A DNA stretch of 64,000 bases. Source: Acephala macrosclerotiorum. Its lineage: Eukaryota; Ascomycota; Leotiomycetes; Helotiales; Mollisiaceae. Each line of letters begins with the position of its first letter. The first letter of the stretch is position 1. The notes beneath the pieces were generated by a model. That model saw only the letters and a list, made by a program, of their open reading frames with translations, was not told the DNA's origin and ran no database searches. The translations under genes and the position numbers were made by a program. Shown here one piece after another: positions 1-10,058 of the stretch. Where the stretch lies: contig MU119302.1 in assembly GCA_014904845.1 (NCBI GenBank), positions 1 through 64,000 of the forward strand, in the 5' to 3' direction.

Positions 1-1800
1 TTATAAAATATTTATAAAATATTTATTATATAATATCGATTAAATCGTACGTATATTTTTTTTTTAATTTATATATATAAAAAAATTAAAAATTATTTTT
101 TAAATAATTTAAAAGTTTTTAAACGTATAATTTATTTATTAATATATTTAAATTTTATAATTTTTAATTATTAAATTTTTTTTATAAATTAAAATTTATT
201 TATTTAATAAAATCGTATTATATTATAAAATATATTAATTTTAAATTATAATATATTTATAAATTTAAATCGTAAATTTTCATTTTTTTTATAAAAAAAT
301 AAAAATATATTCGTTCGTATAAAAAAAAATTTTATATAAAAAAATCGAAATAAATTTATTATTATTATTAAAAGAATTTAATTACTAATTATAAAAATTT
401 AACGACGTCATTTAATTAATTTAATATACGAGAAAAAAATAATTTTTTATTAAATAATATTAAAAAATCGATTTTATATAAAAAAAAATAATTATAATAA
501 ATATAAATTTAAAGTTTCGATTTTAATAAAAAAATCGTTTAAATTAAAATTTTAATTATATTATATAAGCTTTTAAATATTTTTTATTTTTATAAAAATT
601 TAATAATATTAAAAAATAATTATTTAATCGAGATCCCGTGTCAAATCTCATTTTTATTAAAATTCTACTTTTATTTAAATAATAAAATTTAAATATTTTA
701 ATCAATTTTTAATAAAATTGTTTGAAATTTGAAACTTGAAATAAATATATTTAAATTCTTTATAATATATTACATTCTTTTTATTATATAAATATTTTAA
801 CTATATATAATAATTTTAAATATTTAAAATATAATATAATTATTATAATATAAATTATTGATTTTATATAATAAGTGAAAGTAAAAATAAAAATACGAAT
901 ATATATAAACTCAAATATATATTTTATTAAACAAAATTTTTTTAAACTAATTATTCAAAGTTTTTAATTAACGTTTTTATTATAATATATATAAAATTTA
1001 AATAAAAATTCGAAAAATTATATTTTTAGAATTTATTATATATTAAATTAATAAATAAATATTTTATTCGTCGAAATATTAATAATAAATTATTTTTAAA
1101 TATTAAAAAATATTAATTGATTTCAAAGATTTTAAAAATTCAATTTTATTTATATATAAAATATAAAAAGATTTTTTTTACGTATTAAAAAAAAGTATAA
1201 TATAAAATTTTATTTAATTCAAATTTTTCAATTAAATAATTTTAATAAATGTTTTCAATAATTTTGAAAATATATAAATTATTTAATAATTATTTAAATC
1301 AAATATTAAAAATATTTAAAAATTATTATATAATAATATTAACGCTTAAAATTCTTTTTTTATATATAATATTTAAAACGTTATATATATATTTAATTCA
1401 AATAATAATAAAATACCGAAAAAATTATATAAAGTTCATATTATTTTTATTTATATTTATTTGCATTATATATTATTTATTAAATACAATATTAATATTT
1501 AAATTTAAAATTTATTATATTTCTATTTTATTATATAAAGTCTTATTTTTTGGTTTTTTTATGATTTTATTATATTAATAATAAAATTATTTTTAAACCG
1601 TTTTTTAATTGTATTATTAATTATTTTGTAATTAATTATTAAAGGTTTTGCGCAAAGTGGGACTTTGATAGAAATAAAATTTCAAGCGAGATCTCGATTA
1701 TATTAAAATATTATAAACAAAAATATAAAATACGTAATATTAAATCCCTTTATAATAATACTAATTATATTTATTTATATTTATATTTTTATACGAAAAA
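1..1800. repeat. AT-rich, RIP-type block (left)
   Basis: The stretch is almost entirely A and T, with long poly-A/poly-T and TAA/TTA runs. I see no protein-like reading frame; the one 109-codon open frame near 1249-1578 is only Ile/Leu/Tyr/Phe/Lys and is a composition artefact. The few remaining C and G bases are mostly in CpG. Short islands of normal composition (around 630-650 and 1645-1700) look like surviving bits of a repeat. RIP in Pezizomycotina mutates C to T in duplicated DNA, so this is probably decayed transposon DNA. Confidence 0.8.
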
Positions 1801-1810
1801 AAAAAAAAAG

Positions 1811-1875
1811 AGAGCTTTCGAAGGAAGCTCCTCTTTATATACTAGCTATAAGTCACATGACCCGATCATGTGACT
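1811..1875. repeat. Inverted repeats at the AT-block/gene boundary
   Basis: Two hairpin-capable inverted repeats lie where the AT-rich block ends. One has arms GAGCTT/AAGCTC around a 7-base spacer near 1812-1830. The second is a perfect 10-bp palindrome, AGTCACATGA at 1851-1860 and TCATGTGACT at 1866-1875, separated by CCCGA. The second overlaps the last codons of the regulator remnant on the minus strand. They could be a transposon end or a terminator-like structure; the sequence alone does not decide. Confidence 0.45.
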
Positions 1876-2730
1876 TTGACACGTGATTTCTCTGATCTTT
1901 GTTCCGACGGCAAGATAGAGGTAATCCTCCAAGGTTAATTCACTCTTACGGATCTGACTTCGAAGATTTGCGTAGTATACCATTAAGTCGGAAAGTCGCC
2001 ATTTCGGGTCGTTGGCCTGGAGGACCTTTTTACAGTATGCTCTTATTGTTTTCAGATCTGCCGGTACTGCTGTTTCGCTGGCTACACAGCTTATCAGTAG
2101 ATTTGTACACAGCCGCGCCAGTACTTTCAATTCCGAGGCGTCTTCAAAATTTCCCAGGCCCCGAAGCTTGATAAGAGCAAGTGCGCCATTGACTTGGCTA
2201 GTCCAAGACTGATCCCATCCTTGAGGCTCGGAGTTCGTGATTTTCTCGTACAGATATAGTAAAAGAGACGAGAGTATGGCCGTATCTTCAGTAGCATATG
2301 TTTTACATTGAAGGCCTTTATTCATTTCCCTGAGAGCCGAAATATATCGTTCCCTGGCAAGGGCCAAGGACGCTTCCGAGTACAGCTGGTGTGATAGGTA
2401 CGCTAGGCTAACAGCATCGATACTCAACCTCAAATTAATCGGCATGCCCGAGCATCCATAGTAATGCTTAAGAAAGTCCCACGTTTTCATTGTGCCAGCA
2501 ACATAATTCAGAAAGAATGCCTCCCGTGCCTGGACTTCGAGCGAAAGTGGGAGATGGTGCAGTTCACCAACGGCTGGGCTCCGCTTAACGATGGCTTTAC
2601 GCTTCACTTCATTGCTTTCATTCCGGATCCGAAGTCTCTGAGTATCTCTATAGCCTGAGCAGGGCATCTGGGCTCGAATACATGGGCCGCAAGAGGGGGT
2701 CCGGAAATCGCACTGTAATCGATTACTCAT
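1846..2730 (-). pseudogene. Zn(II)2Cys6 fungal regulator, truncated remnant
   Basis: The 294-codon frame opens with the second half of a Zn2Cys6 cluster (CD then P-x-C-x2-C-x6-C-x-GY, Cys3 to Cys6) and continues into a helical region like the fungal-specific regulatory domain (Fungal_trans_2 type). A splice acceptor TTACAG ends at 2713, directly before the Cys3 codon at 2712, and a GTAAGT donor lies upstream near 2762-2767. The DNA before that donor carries no CxxC-R-x-R exon in any frame I read, so Cys1 and Cys2 are missing. The annotated ATG at 2730 falls inside the predicted intron. The family is usually 400-600 residues; this one ends at 1846, right at the AT-rich block. It would normally be a nuclear DNA-binding regulator, but without half the zinc cluster it probably does not bind DNA. 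A distant first exon is the alternative. Confidence 0.6.
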
Positions 2731-3174
2731 CTTGTAGGGTGTGGGGATATGGATGGACTTACCTTTAATATTAGACTAATAGGCGAGATTTTGCCCATGG
2801 CGCTATGCCTTTCTGAGCATGCATTTCGGCGCTAACCATTGTGGGGCATCCGACGATGAATAACGGGGAATAGTTACTTTGACTGCGTTGAAATTGTGGC
2901 ATGTTGATACTGATTTCAAGGTCCAGACCGAGTAGAAATCATGATTTCCTCAACACATGTCGACATTGCCGCCCCGTCAACGCCCATCTCATTTATATCC
3001 GCCGCGGACGATCGGTAAGTCCGTCAAAGTACCAGAACTTCGATATATATAATGCGACTCTCCTCACAGTCTGCTACTACTTTCAGAATATCAATCACAA
3101 CACTTTTACATTAGAAAGCAGTCTTCATACCCAACACCAACTACGTTCTTTCTTGTATTTTTCAATATCTCGAC

Positions 3175-4115
3175 ATGGTTTTCCCATACAAACACGCCGT
3201 TCTCATCGGAGCAACAGCAGGAATCGGAAAAGGCATGGCAGACAAATTGATAGACTCAGGGATCAAGGTCACTGCTGTGGGGAGAAGACAAGATAGGATC
3301 AACGATTTCATCAAACAGCACGGTAAGACCAAAGCGAGTGGTGTGCCATATGATATTACCAATTACAAGAAAGCCCCACAATTTGCTGCTGAGTAAGTCT
3401 CATCTACCATCACGCTCAGGAAAGAGACTGATAGAACGTTTATAGGGTCATGAAGAAGTTTCCAGACGTAGACTGCCTTTTTCTTAACGCTGGAGTTCAG
3501 CGAAAATATGATCTCGCTGAATTTGACAATGTGGATTTGGAGGAGTGGAACTACGAGATGACCGCCAACTACACGGGCTTGGTCGCTTTGACCCATGCTT
3601 TCCTGCCCTACTTGAAGAAGAAAAAACAAGCTAGCATTGTTTTGTAAGTCCAAACAGCCTCTGATCAAGTGCTATTCTGACTAAATGCTACCAGTACGGG
3701 AGCGAACCTTGCATTCGTTCCTGCTGCAGTTTTTCCGAACTATTGCGCATCAAAGACCGCGCTGAACATCTTCACAATGTGCTTGCGCGAACAGCTCAAG
3801 GTCGCCGAGTCCCCCATTAAAGTGATCGAGATCTCTCCTGGTCCAGTACAAAGTAATTTACAGCACCTTCCCAACAAGCAGGACATTTGCTGACATCTTA
3901 TAGCCGAACTCCATGGTTACATGGGTGACGCGGGCTCCAGAATCGGAATGCCGCTCGACGACTTCACGAGTCAGGTCACGCAAGAGTTGATTGCGGGCAA
4001 GGATCAGATTATTGTCGGGCTTATCTTGGATCCCACGACCTTCACCGAGATCGTAGACAAAAGACGAATTCTGTTCGAGAATGTTGCCAGCATGATGAGA
4101 AAGAGGGCAACCTGA
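3175..4115 (+). CDS. Short-chain dehydrogenase/reductase (SDR)
   Basis: Four exons, 3175-3392, 3446-3643, 3695-3852 and 3904-4115, join in phase to 261 residues; the introns are 51-53 bp with GTAAGT/GTAATT donors. The length is typical of classical SDRs. The N-terminus has the cofactor glycine motif GATAGIG (residues about 12-18), then the NAG motif (LNAGVQ), and the catalytic Tyr and Lys in NYCASK, followed by the S-P-G-P-V-Q-T segment that closes the active site. The protein lacks a signal peptide and is expected to be a cytosolic NAD(P)-dependent oxidoreductase related to the DltE-like fungal group. The substrate cannot be read from sequence. Start chosen at the ATG giving MVFPYKHAVLIGATAG, the usual SDR beginning. 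Confidence 0.92.
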
Positions 4116-4456
4116 GTCCAAAATCTAATTGTTCATAAGTAGAGGCCCCGTAGGAAATGTAAAGATTTCATCTACAGAAAGTCGGAATTTTGATGAACGT
4201 CACGTTTGATACAATGATAATAGTTTCCGTTCGTGGTTTTCCATGAGCGCAGTTTCTGAGAGTTCAACCTATCGCCACTCCTCTTTACTTTTTCGCCGTA
4301 AAAAAACTTTTGTGAAGGAGCATGACTCAACAATTGCATTACCCAAAACTAAATCAAAGTGGAAGGGTGACGATCACCTAAGAGCCCATGGTAAGCGTCA
4401 TTCTTGATCTGCCGTATCGCCTTCCCATTCTTCTTCGCCCAAGTGAATATCCTATT

Positions 4457-5069
4457 CTATCCAACATCAATGTAGTTCAGATATCTTTGTGGGCGAGTAG
4501 TGTAAGGCACGTTTTCAGCATCACGCCTTGTGATCTCTACATGGGCCACCCTCATAATGACGTTGATCTTTTCCACTCCCGGTACCGATGCAACAATAAG
4601 GAATTCGAGCAGTTCATCGATACCTCTCTTCCGCTTCTCTCAATACTTTAGACATCGAGTTTTATCGAGCGTTATGGTCTCGAAATTATTTTGAAGGCAG
4701 GATTTGTGGGATTTAAATATGAGCTTGGGTCCGCTCTCGTTGGCCCTAGATTCCCAAGTTAAGTCATATCTTCCAAGCAGAAACTTGTACGACTTACCCG
4801 TTCTCCCCAAAAATGAGAGTTAGATGCCGAATCTTGAGCATTTGCTTCATGGGCAAAGCTTTAAAGGCATCCTGGTTCCTCTCCATGAGCACCACATTAA
4901 CATCTTTGAAGGTACGTTTGGCTTCTTGGTAAAGCTCTGGTTCTTCAGTGGAGCTGAAAGCCAGGAGAAGCGGCGGAAGAGGATTCCCAGGCTCGAGGGC
5001 GACTACATGCCTGAAAATCAGATGCCATACGTCTTTTAGAAGCTCCTTCAGCGGAAAACTTGAGAACAT
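4457..5069 (-). pseudogene. F-box-like small protein family, copy 1 (premature stop)
   Basis: Minus-strand copy of the family seen intact at 20998-21830. The first visible exon runs from an ATG at 5069 to 4798 and carries an F-box-like helix (LLKDVWHLIFRHVVALEPG) and the family block MLKIRHLTLIF. A 52-bp intron (4746-4797, GTAAGT to CTAG) joins in phase to the second exon, which starts with the conserved FETITLD segment. An in-frame TGA at 4640-4642 interrupts it; the same frame then continues open to a TAG at 4457, with a block (ASVPGVEKINVI) matching the intact copy's ASLPGVNRIVFV. One stop in an otherwise readable frame suggests recent inactivation. The function is unknown; the helix resembles fungal F-box/2EXR adaptors. 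Confidence 0.65.
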
Positions 5070-5309
5070 GTTGTTAATGGTGAAGAACACGACTTATACC
5101 TCTATGACTGACCCATGATCGGAGATACGGCTGATTTCCTGTAGACAATAAAGAAGGTAGCTTGGATTTCATATTTGGATAAAAAGTAACAGTAATGAAC
5201 CATTCATATTTCCTTGTCAGACAATGGGCAGTGTTGAGAGATTTGAGTCAAGCAATGAGTAGTACTGAAGAGCAAGTACGGTGATGTGATTCCCAACCTT
5301 GTGCCAGTT

Positions 5310-5930
5310 CTATTTTAACACTGTGACATAATTCTCACGGGTTTTCCTAGCATCAATTCTCCTCGTTGGCTTACCATCACTCCTATACCAAGTAAAGATT
5401 GCCTTATCTCCATCAAACACACAACTTTGATAGCCTGCGAGCGGGAACCATCTGTCCCGCGGGTCCACAGGTACGATATGGTCGATATTCACGATAACGA
5501 CGATACTCATAATTCCAGATATGGAGGAAACAAGGTAGGCTAGCAGTAAGGTATAGCCCATGTTTACAGAATGACCTTTGTGGAAGCAATGCAAACAGTC
5601 GGATGTTATGGTCTCGAAATTGTTCCGGAGGCAAACCTTACTGCCTTTCAGACTGAGCGGGGGCGGCTTAGACCAATTGTTTCTGTTCCAGAAAATTCAG
5701 CGCCTTACAAGTCCGGGGAAGAGGTGTTCTTTTTCAGGCAGAAAGAACAGTTTTAACCTACGCAGGTTCCTCAAAAATGAGTGTTAGGTGTCTGATCTTC
5801 AACATCTTCTTCATAGGCATGCTTTTGAAAACTGCCTGGTTTGTGTCCGCGACAACGGCGTTTCTCTGTTTAAATGACCTCTTCACCCCTACGAAAGCAG
5901 TGCTCCAAACTTTCACTCTAGACTTTTTGA
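5310..5930 (-). pseudogene. F-box-like small protein family, copy 2 (5' truncated)
   Basis: Tandem neighbour of copy 1 on the same strand. Homology begins near 5930 in the middle of the family's first domain (KRSFKQRNAVVADTNQAVFK, then MPMKKMLKIRHLTLIF). It crosses a 79-bp intron (5683-5761, GTAGGT to ACAG, in phase) and continues through NNFETIT and SSISGIMSIVVIVN to a TAG at 5310-5312, longer than the other copies at the C-terminus. The F-box-like N-terminal helix is absent: upstream DNA turns directly into a degenerate repeat array. No ATG can be assigned, so it is treated as a truncated relic. It shares long nucleotide stretches with copy 1 (for example TATGGTCTCGAAATT in both), which shows tandem duplication. 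Confidence 0.6.
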
Positions 5931-5959
5931 AGAACTAACTACAAAGCTTGAAAATATCC

Positions 5960-6235
5960 ACTTTAAGCCTTTATAAGGGTTTTATTACTTTTATAAAGGC
6001 TTTGAGACTACGTGGAAGGGGTAAATAAGCTTCCGTATGCCCTTATAAGGGCTGAAAACAAGGATTAAAGCTACTCGAAGAGTTAAAATCAAAGGTTAAA
6101 GTTACCCGAAAAGACTCCAAACGCTTATAAGGGTTGAGATCAAGAGTTAAAGCGACTCGAAAAGATTCTAAATACTTGTAAAGGCCGAAATCTAGGATTA
6201 AATCTATTCGAGGACTTGTAAAAGCTTTCATTTTT
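5960..6235. repeat. Degenerate ~50-bp tandem repeat array
   Basis: Repeated units start with CTTATAAGGG (or close variants) and continue with AGGATTAAAG, then ACTCGAAAAGATT. Copies begin near 5962, 6042, 6124 and 6174, with one partial unit within 6090-6120. In one minus-strand frame the unit reads as a repeated block of about 17 residues (ESFRVALTLDLNPYK-like), but no gene is implied. It abuts the truncated end of the F-box-like copy 2. Confidence 0.6.
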
Positions 6236-7308
6236 CGAAATACTTTCGAAATACTTCGAGCCGCTTAAAAAAAAAAGGTTGCTAAAAATGTTTTAAACGT
6301 GCTTTTAAGTCTATTTTCTCAAATATTAACGTTAAAAAAACGAGAATAAAAAGAATTATTCTAAAATCAAAAGTTTAGTTTAAGCAAGTCTTTGTACGTA
6401 GGCATAATAAGCGTGAGCGGGTGTGTAGGCACAAGCAGGAGAAAAGTAGAGAGCTTTTAAAGGATTGAAAGTTTTCTAGGAAATAAGGAGGGGATTTTTA
6501 GCTTGCCGTGCTGCGCCGAGCCTCTAATTGCCCCCTTTCTCCCCCCCCCTGGCTCTCTCATTCTTGGCAGACCCAGTCGCAAATGAGAGCACCCAATCAG
6601 AGGCCCTTTTTAACTGTCTATGCTCTCACCTGCTTTTTTTGCGCAAAAGTCTGGAGCATGCTTTCTCAAGGCACTTCCTGGTAAAGTTCTGGCTCCCTCT
6701 TTGGACTGAATGATAATAGCAGAGGGGGCAGTCGGTTCAAAGGTAAAAGTGCCACTTCATGTTGAAAGATGAGGTGCCAAAGTTCCTTCGGATGATCCTT
6801 GAGTGGGAATCTGAACATAGATCAGCAGGATTGCAAAGTCCAAATCATCTTCATTTCTGCTGACCCTTGAGAAGACGCCATGTTTTCTCGAGCTTGCGCA
6901 ATAAAAAGGTGTTGGAAAGTTCTCGACTCGAAGAGAGTTTTAGCTTGATTTTTATACTCGTCAAATGGGCAAAACATTCAGAACATAATTGGCTGCCTGG
7001 ATAGTATCGCCGTCACCTTTCACGCGGGACTCCGTCTACACAAATTGGGTACGAGAAAGAGGTTGTGAATGCTTTCTTTCCTGGTTATAGAAATAATCAC
7101 ACGGCTGATTGATCGAATGTGCATCAATGTCCTAGATTTCACGCAATTCAGATACTTTCCAAATAAGATAACACTGAAAAACGTATATCGAATGCAAAGA
7201 CCCTCAGCCCAAATATCCCATCACTCGCGAACTCACCTATCCCTTTCCAAAGGACCACACCCCCAAAGTTAAATCCCCTGTTCTCATATAATTTCCACGA
7301 CACCACCT
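6236..7308. other. Non-coding stretch, no gene recognised
   Basis: After the repeat array come about 130 bases of AT-rich DNA and then DNA of ordinary composition with no reading frame that resembles a protein. A C-run (about 6541-6550) and a stretch rich in CTCTC/CCCTC are present. It may be old transposon debris. I see no RNA gene. Confidence 0.5.
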
Positions 7309-8350
7309 TTAATCAGACGGAGCAGCAAACAAATAGCGAGAGTCCCCCCCGAAACACGGACCCGGATTATAAGCCATCGTTGTAGCGCCAGGCTTTGATA
7401 ATCCGCCTTCATTCTGTATTCCAAGCGGGCAAATATTCGAGATCAGATCAGTGACTTTTGTAATCTCGACAACGATCTTGCATTCAGCGCGAAGATTGTT
7501 GCTCCAGTGGAGGCAGTTCTTGGCATGGAAACAACTCATGCAACAGGATTCATCACTGGTGGGAGTTCCGGGGCTGGGGGTAACAGTAGTCACAGGTCGC
7601 TGTGGGTTGGCTGTGGCGAAATTGAGGGCAAGGAAAGATGTATAACAGATGGCGGGGTGCGTAGTTGTCACGGAGGAATGCAAGGTCGCTGATAGTGGTG
7701 CTCTCTGTTTTTGGGCACTGAGTAACTGTTATTGTGCCCCGTTGAGATTCATCAGCAGTTGCCCTGGAATTGGATATTTTGCTCTCTACGTATTGGAACC
7801 GTGACGCTCACGTATACGAGAGAGTAATCTGCTGAAGGAATTACAGGCTGTGAAATGCAGGAGCAAGTACTAGAGATGTGCGCCTCGAGGTGCTGCGAGG
7901 CGTAGATCGACAAATATGGCACGAATGTAGTAGTATATTCAGTAATAGCTGAAAAGACCTCGCTGGCAATCGCGCTGACATAAGTCATTCAGTGTATTCT
8001 CCATTCTTGCGTGCAGCACAAAACTCACGTTACCGTTCCGGAACTTCTGACAGTTTTCCTTTTCGACAAAAATGTTTCGGTAAGATAGATCGTCTAGCAA
8101 AGTAAAGTCATTGTAGTCTCACACCCTGGAGGACGCTATGTCACTCACCTCAGTGATTACAAAATTTGGTTGTGGTATAGAAAGAAGGTATTGACAATCG
8201 AGCACTCCTACCTCACCTTCACCACAAAAAGCGCGGAGGACGTTGTCTGTAATACATAGGCTCCTGTTGATAGGGGCAGGTTTGCAATCAAAACATTGGG
8301 TACAGCAAGTTGGTACAATGGTAAATTTCCATCGTAATAAAACTAGAGCG
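7309..8350 (-). CDS. Probable secreted Cys-rich protein gene, exon structure unresolved
   Basis: Several minus-strand segments look like exons of one gene. From 5' to 3': a Cys-rich block (TCCTQCFDCKPAPINRSLC, about 8330-8240) with PQPNFVITE; a short segment after the acceptor near 8096 (TIYLTETFLSK); a segment with AIASEVFSAITEYTTTF; GTITVTQCPKTESTT (about 7715-7680); and a last exon with PVTTVTPSPGTPTS, CCMSCFHAKNC and further Cys, ending at 7309. Thr/Val 'TVT' stretches and paired cysteines are common in fungal secreted and cell-wall proteins. Three junctions close in phase: GAG|ACG at the 8.1 kb intron, the next into GCG ATT, and GTGACA...CCACAG near 7620-7680. One junction near 7750-7800 does not close, and I could not identify a convincing ATG with a signal peptide. 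No family is recognised. Confidence 0.35.
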
Positions 8351-10058
8351 AAAGCCTCGAGCAGGAACCTTAAGTCAAGAGATCTCGCCTCATATCCACG
8401 CGGAAAATGGTAGTGAGGAAGTAAGACATGTTTACGCACCCCATCAGACTTGTGAGATATTCGGCGTTGTGGCTGCTTGGCACCTGTTGGTTTTGACCCA
8501 TAGAGGCTAGTCGGGGTGTCCTGCCTTGACTCAGGTGGGTTTGTTGTCAGTTGATATGCTGATGAAGCGTGGTTTACTTGTGAACAAAATGGCGGGAAGA
8601 ATCTAGCTTGGGTGGAGTGAAACATTGGGGAGGAGGGCAACAGCATGCAATTCCTTTTGTCGGTCGTCACAGCTCAAGGACCTTCCATCCACTTGGATGC
8701 GGAGGAGGTGCAGCTAATCTATATTCAACCCTAAGGGGTGACCACTTGCTATTACACTCTGTAAAATTGAAACCAAATTTACAAACTTAGCGCTGGAAGA
8801 AAACAGTGGCGGCTGGAATCTCTGACAACCGATGCTGAATCTCTCTAATGTGAATAACTCAATTTTTAGAAATTTTATCGATGGAAGGAACAATCATAAA
8901 TATACGGTTCGACTTGGGAACGAGTCACAACGAGGTTATGGTTGCCTCATCGGACCTTACAGTGACGAAAGTCCCTTACCCGACTATTTCAGGGGTTTCA
9001 GTAGCGCCTTCCCCACTGGAGCGCCACTACAAATAATGGAAGCAGCGCTCTGCCTTGTGCATCGCCGTGACGTCCTTCTATATCAGGACAAAATATCAGA
9101 TTCTCTTTAAATTTCTCTTATGCAAAAGTTTCGCTAGACCTCCAGTTACTTCATTCCAATGTCTACATTTGTGACACGGACATCTACGAAGTCATAGACT
9201 TCGACACGAGATCTATAGTTTGCGGTGATTGGATATACAGATGTGCTTTCCGTGCTGATCTCAGCATGTTGCCCTCGAACTCTGCCTTTTCAACTGCGGG
9301 CTCTATTTCCTTGATTCCTGTCTTTGGCCTCGTTTTCTCTCTCCATATAAACTCTCGATTGAATCCGCTTCTGCCGCTTCTATGAGCCACAGGTACCGAA
9401 GGTCGACGCCGGTGGTGGGGTTCAAGCTTCAGTGACCTTTCTCAATCGCTCCTGACAATATCCTGAAACCCAAATCGTATCCAGTAAATGTAGTGTTCTT
9501 TGATGCTCAATTGAAGCGACAGAGCTTTTGACGGAGCTGAGTTTCCATCCGTAGTCAGTGTCAACACGTGACACCGATTGTATCAATTCTCCATGGAGGA
9601 GATTGGTAGCATTTAACGCTTGTTGCATGTCGCCGGTGCTACATCCATATTGGAATTCTATCTTCATGTTAGAGATAGAAGCTGTTCATACCTTCTACAA
9701 TAGGGAAGTGTGTCACTCATATGCCGGATTAGGCGCGGCTCATGTCATCTTCACCGACACCAAGTCTCTGGGAAATACAGGATGAACAAAAACAATGACC
9801 TGGTTATTCTCCCACGGAAGAATTGAGCAACAAAGGAGCTAGCGATCCATCGGGCGCGCTCGTACAAATGGCAGCCAATGCGAATGACCACGAGCTGACG
9901 TGAGGAAGGGGCTAGGCCTCAGCCGCGCCGGCCGCACCAAGAGATGCACCAGAACCTAGTGACACAAAATCAGAATTATATATCCACTTCATCGGCTGAA
10001 CCAGGTGTACGTTTCAAGATTGAAAGCTCAATTTCGACCAAAATACCTTATCAACGAA
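8351..10058. other. Intergenic; one weak minus-strand candidate
   Basis: No recognisable family here. Two minus-strand frames, at 9422-9667 (starting MKIEFQYGCSTGDMQQALN) and 9184-9390, have a more protein-like composition than their surroundings and could be two exons of one small gene, but I found no good donor between them. The region also serves as the 5' flank of the cystathionine gamma-synthase gene. Confidence 0.3.

Noticed and set aside
1249..1578. 109-codon open frame in the AT-rich block
   Set aside because: Its composition is only Ile, Leu, Tyr, Phe, Lys and Asn, as expected of random AT-rich DNA; no start context, no family.
8905..8925. GGTTCGACTTGGG, resembling a tRNA B box
   Set aside because: No matching A box or cloverleaf upstream; likewise GGTTCGAGGGACC at 37407 inside the retroposon.
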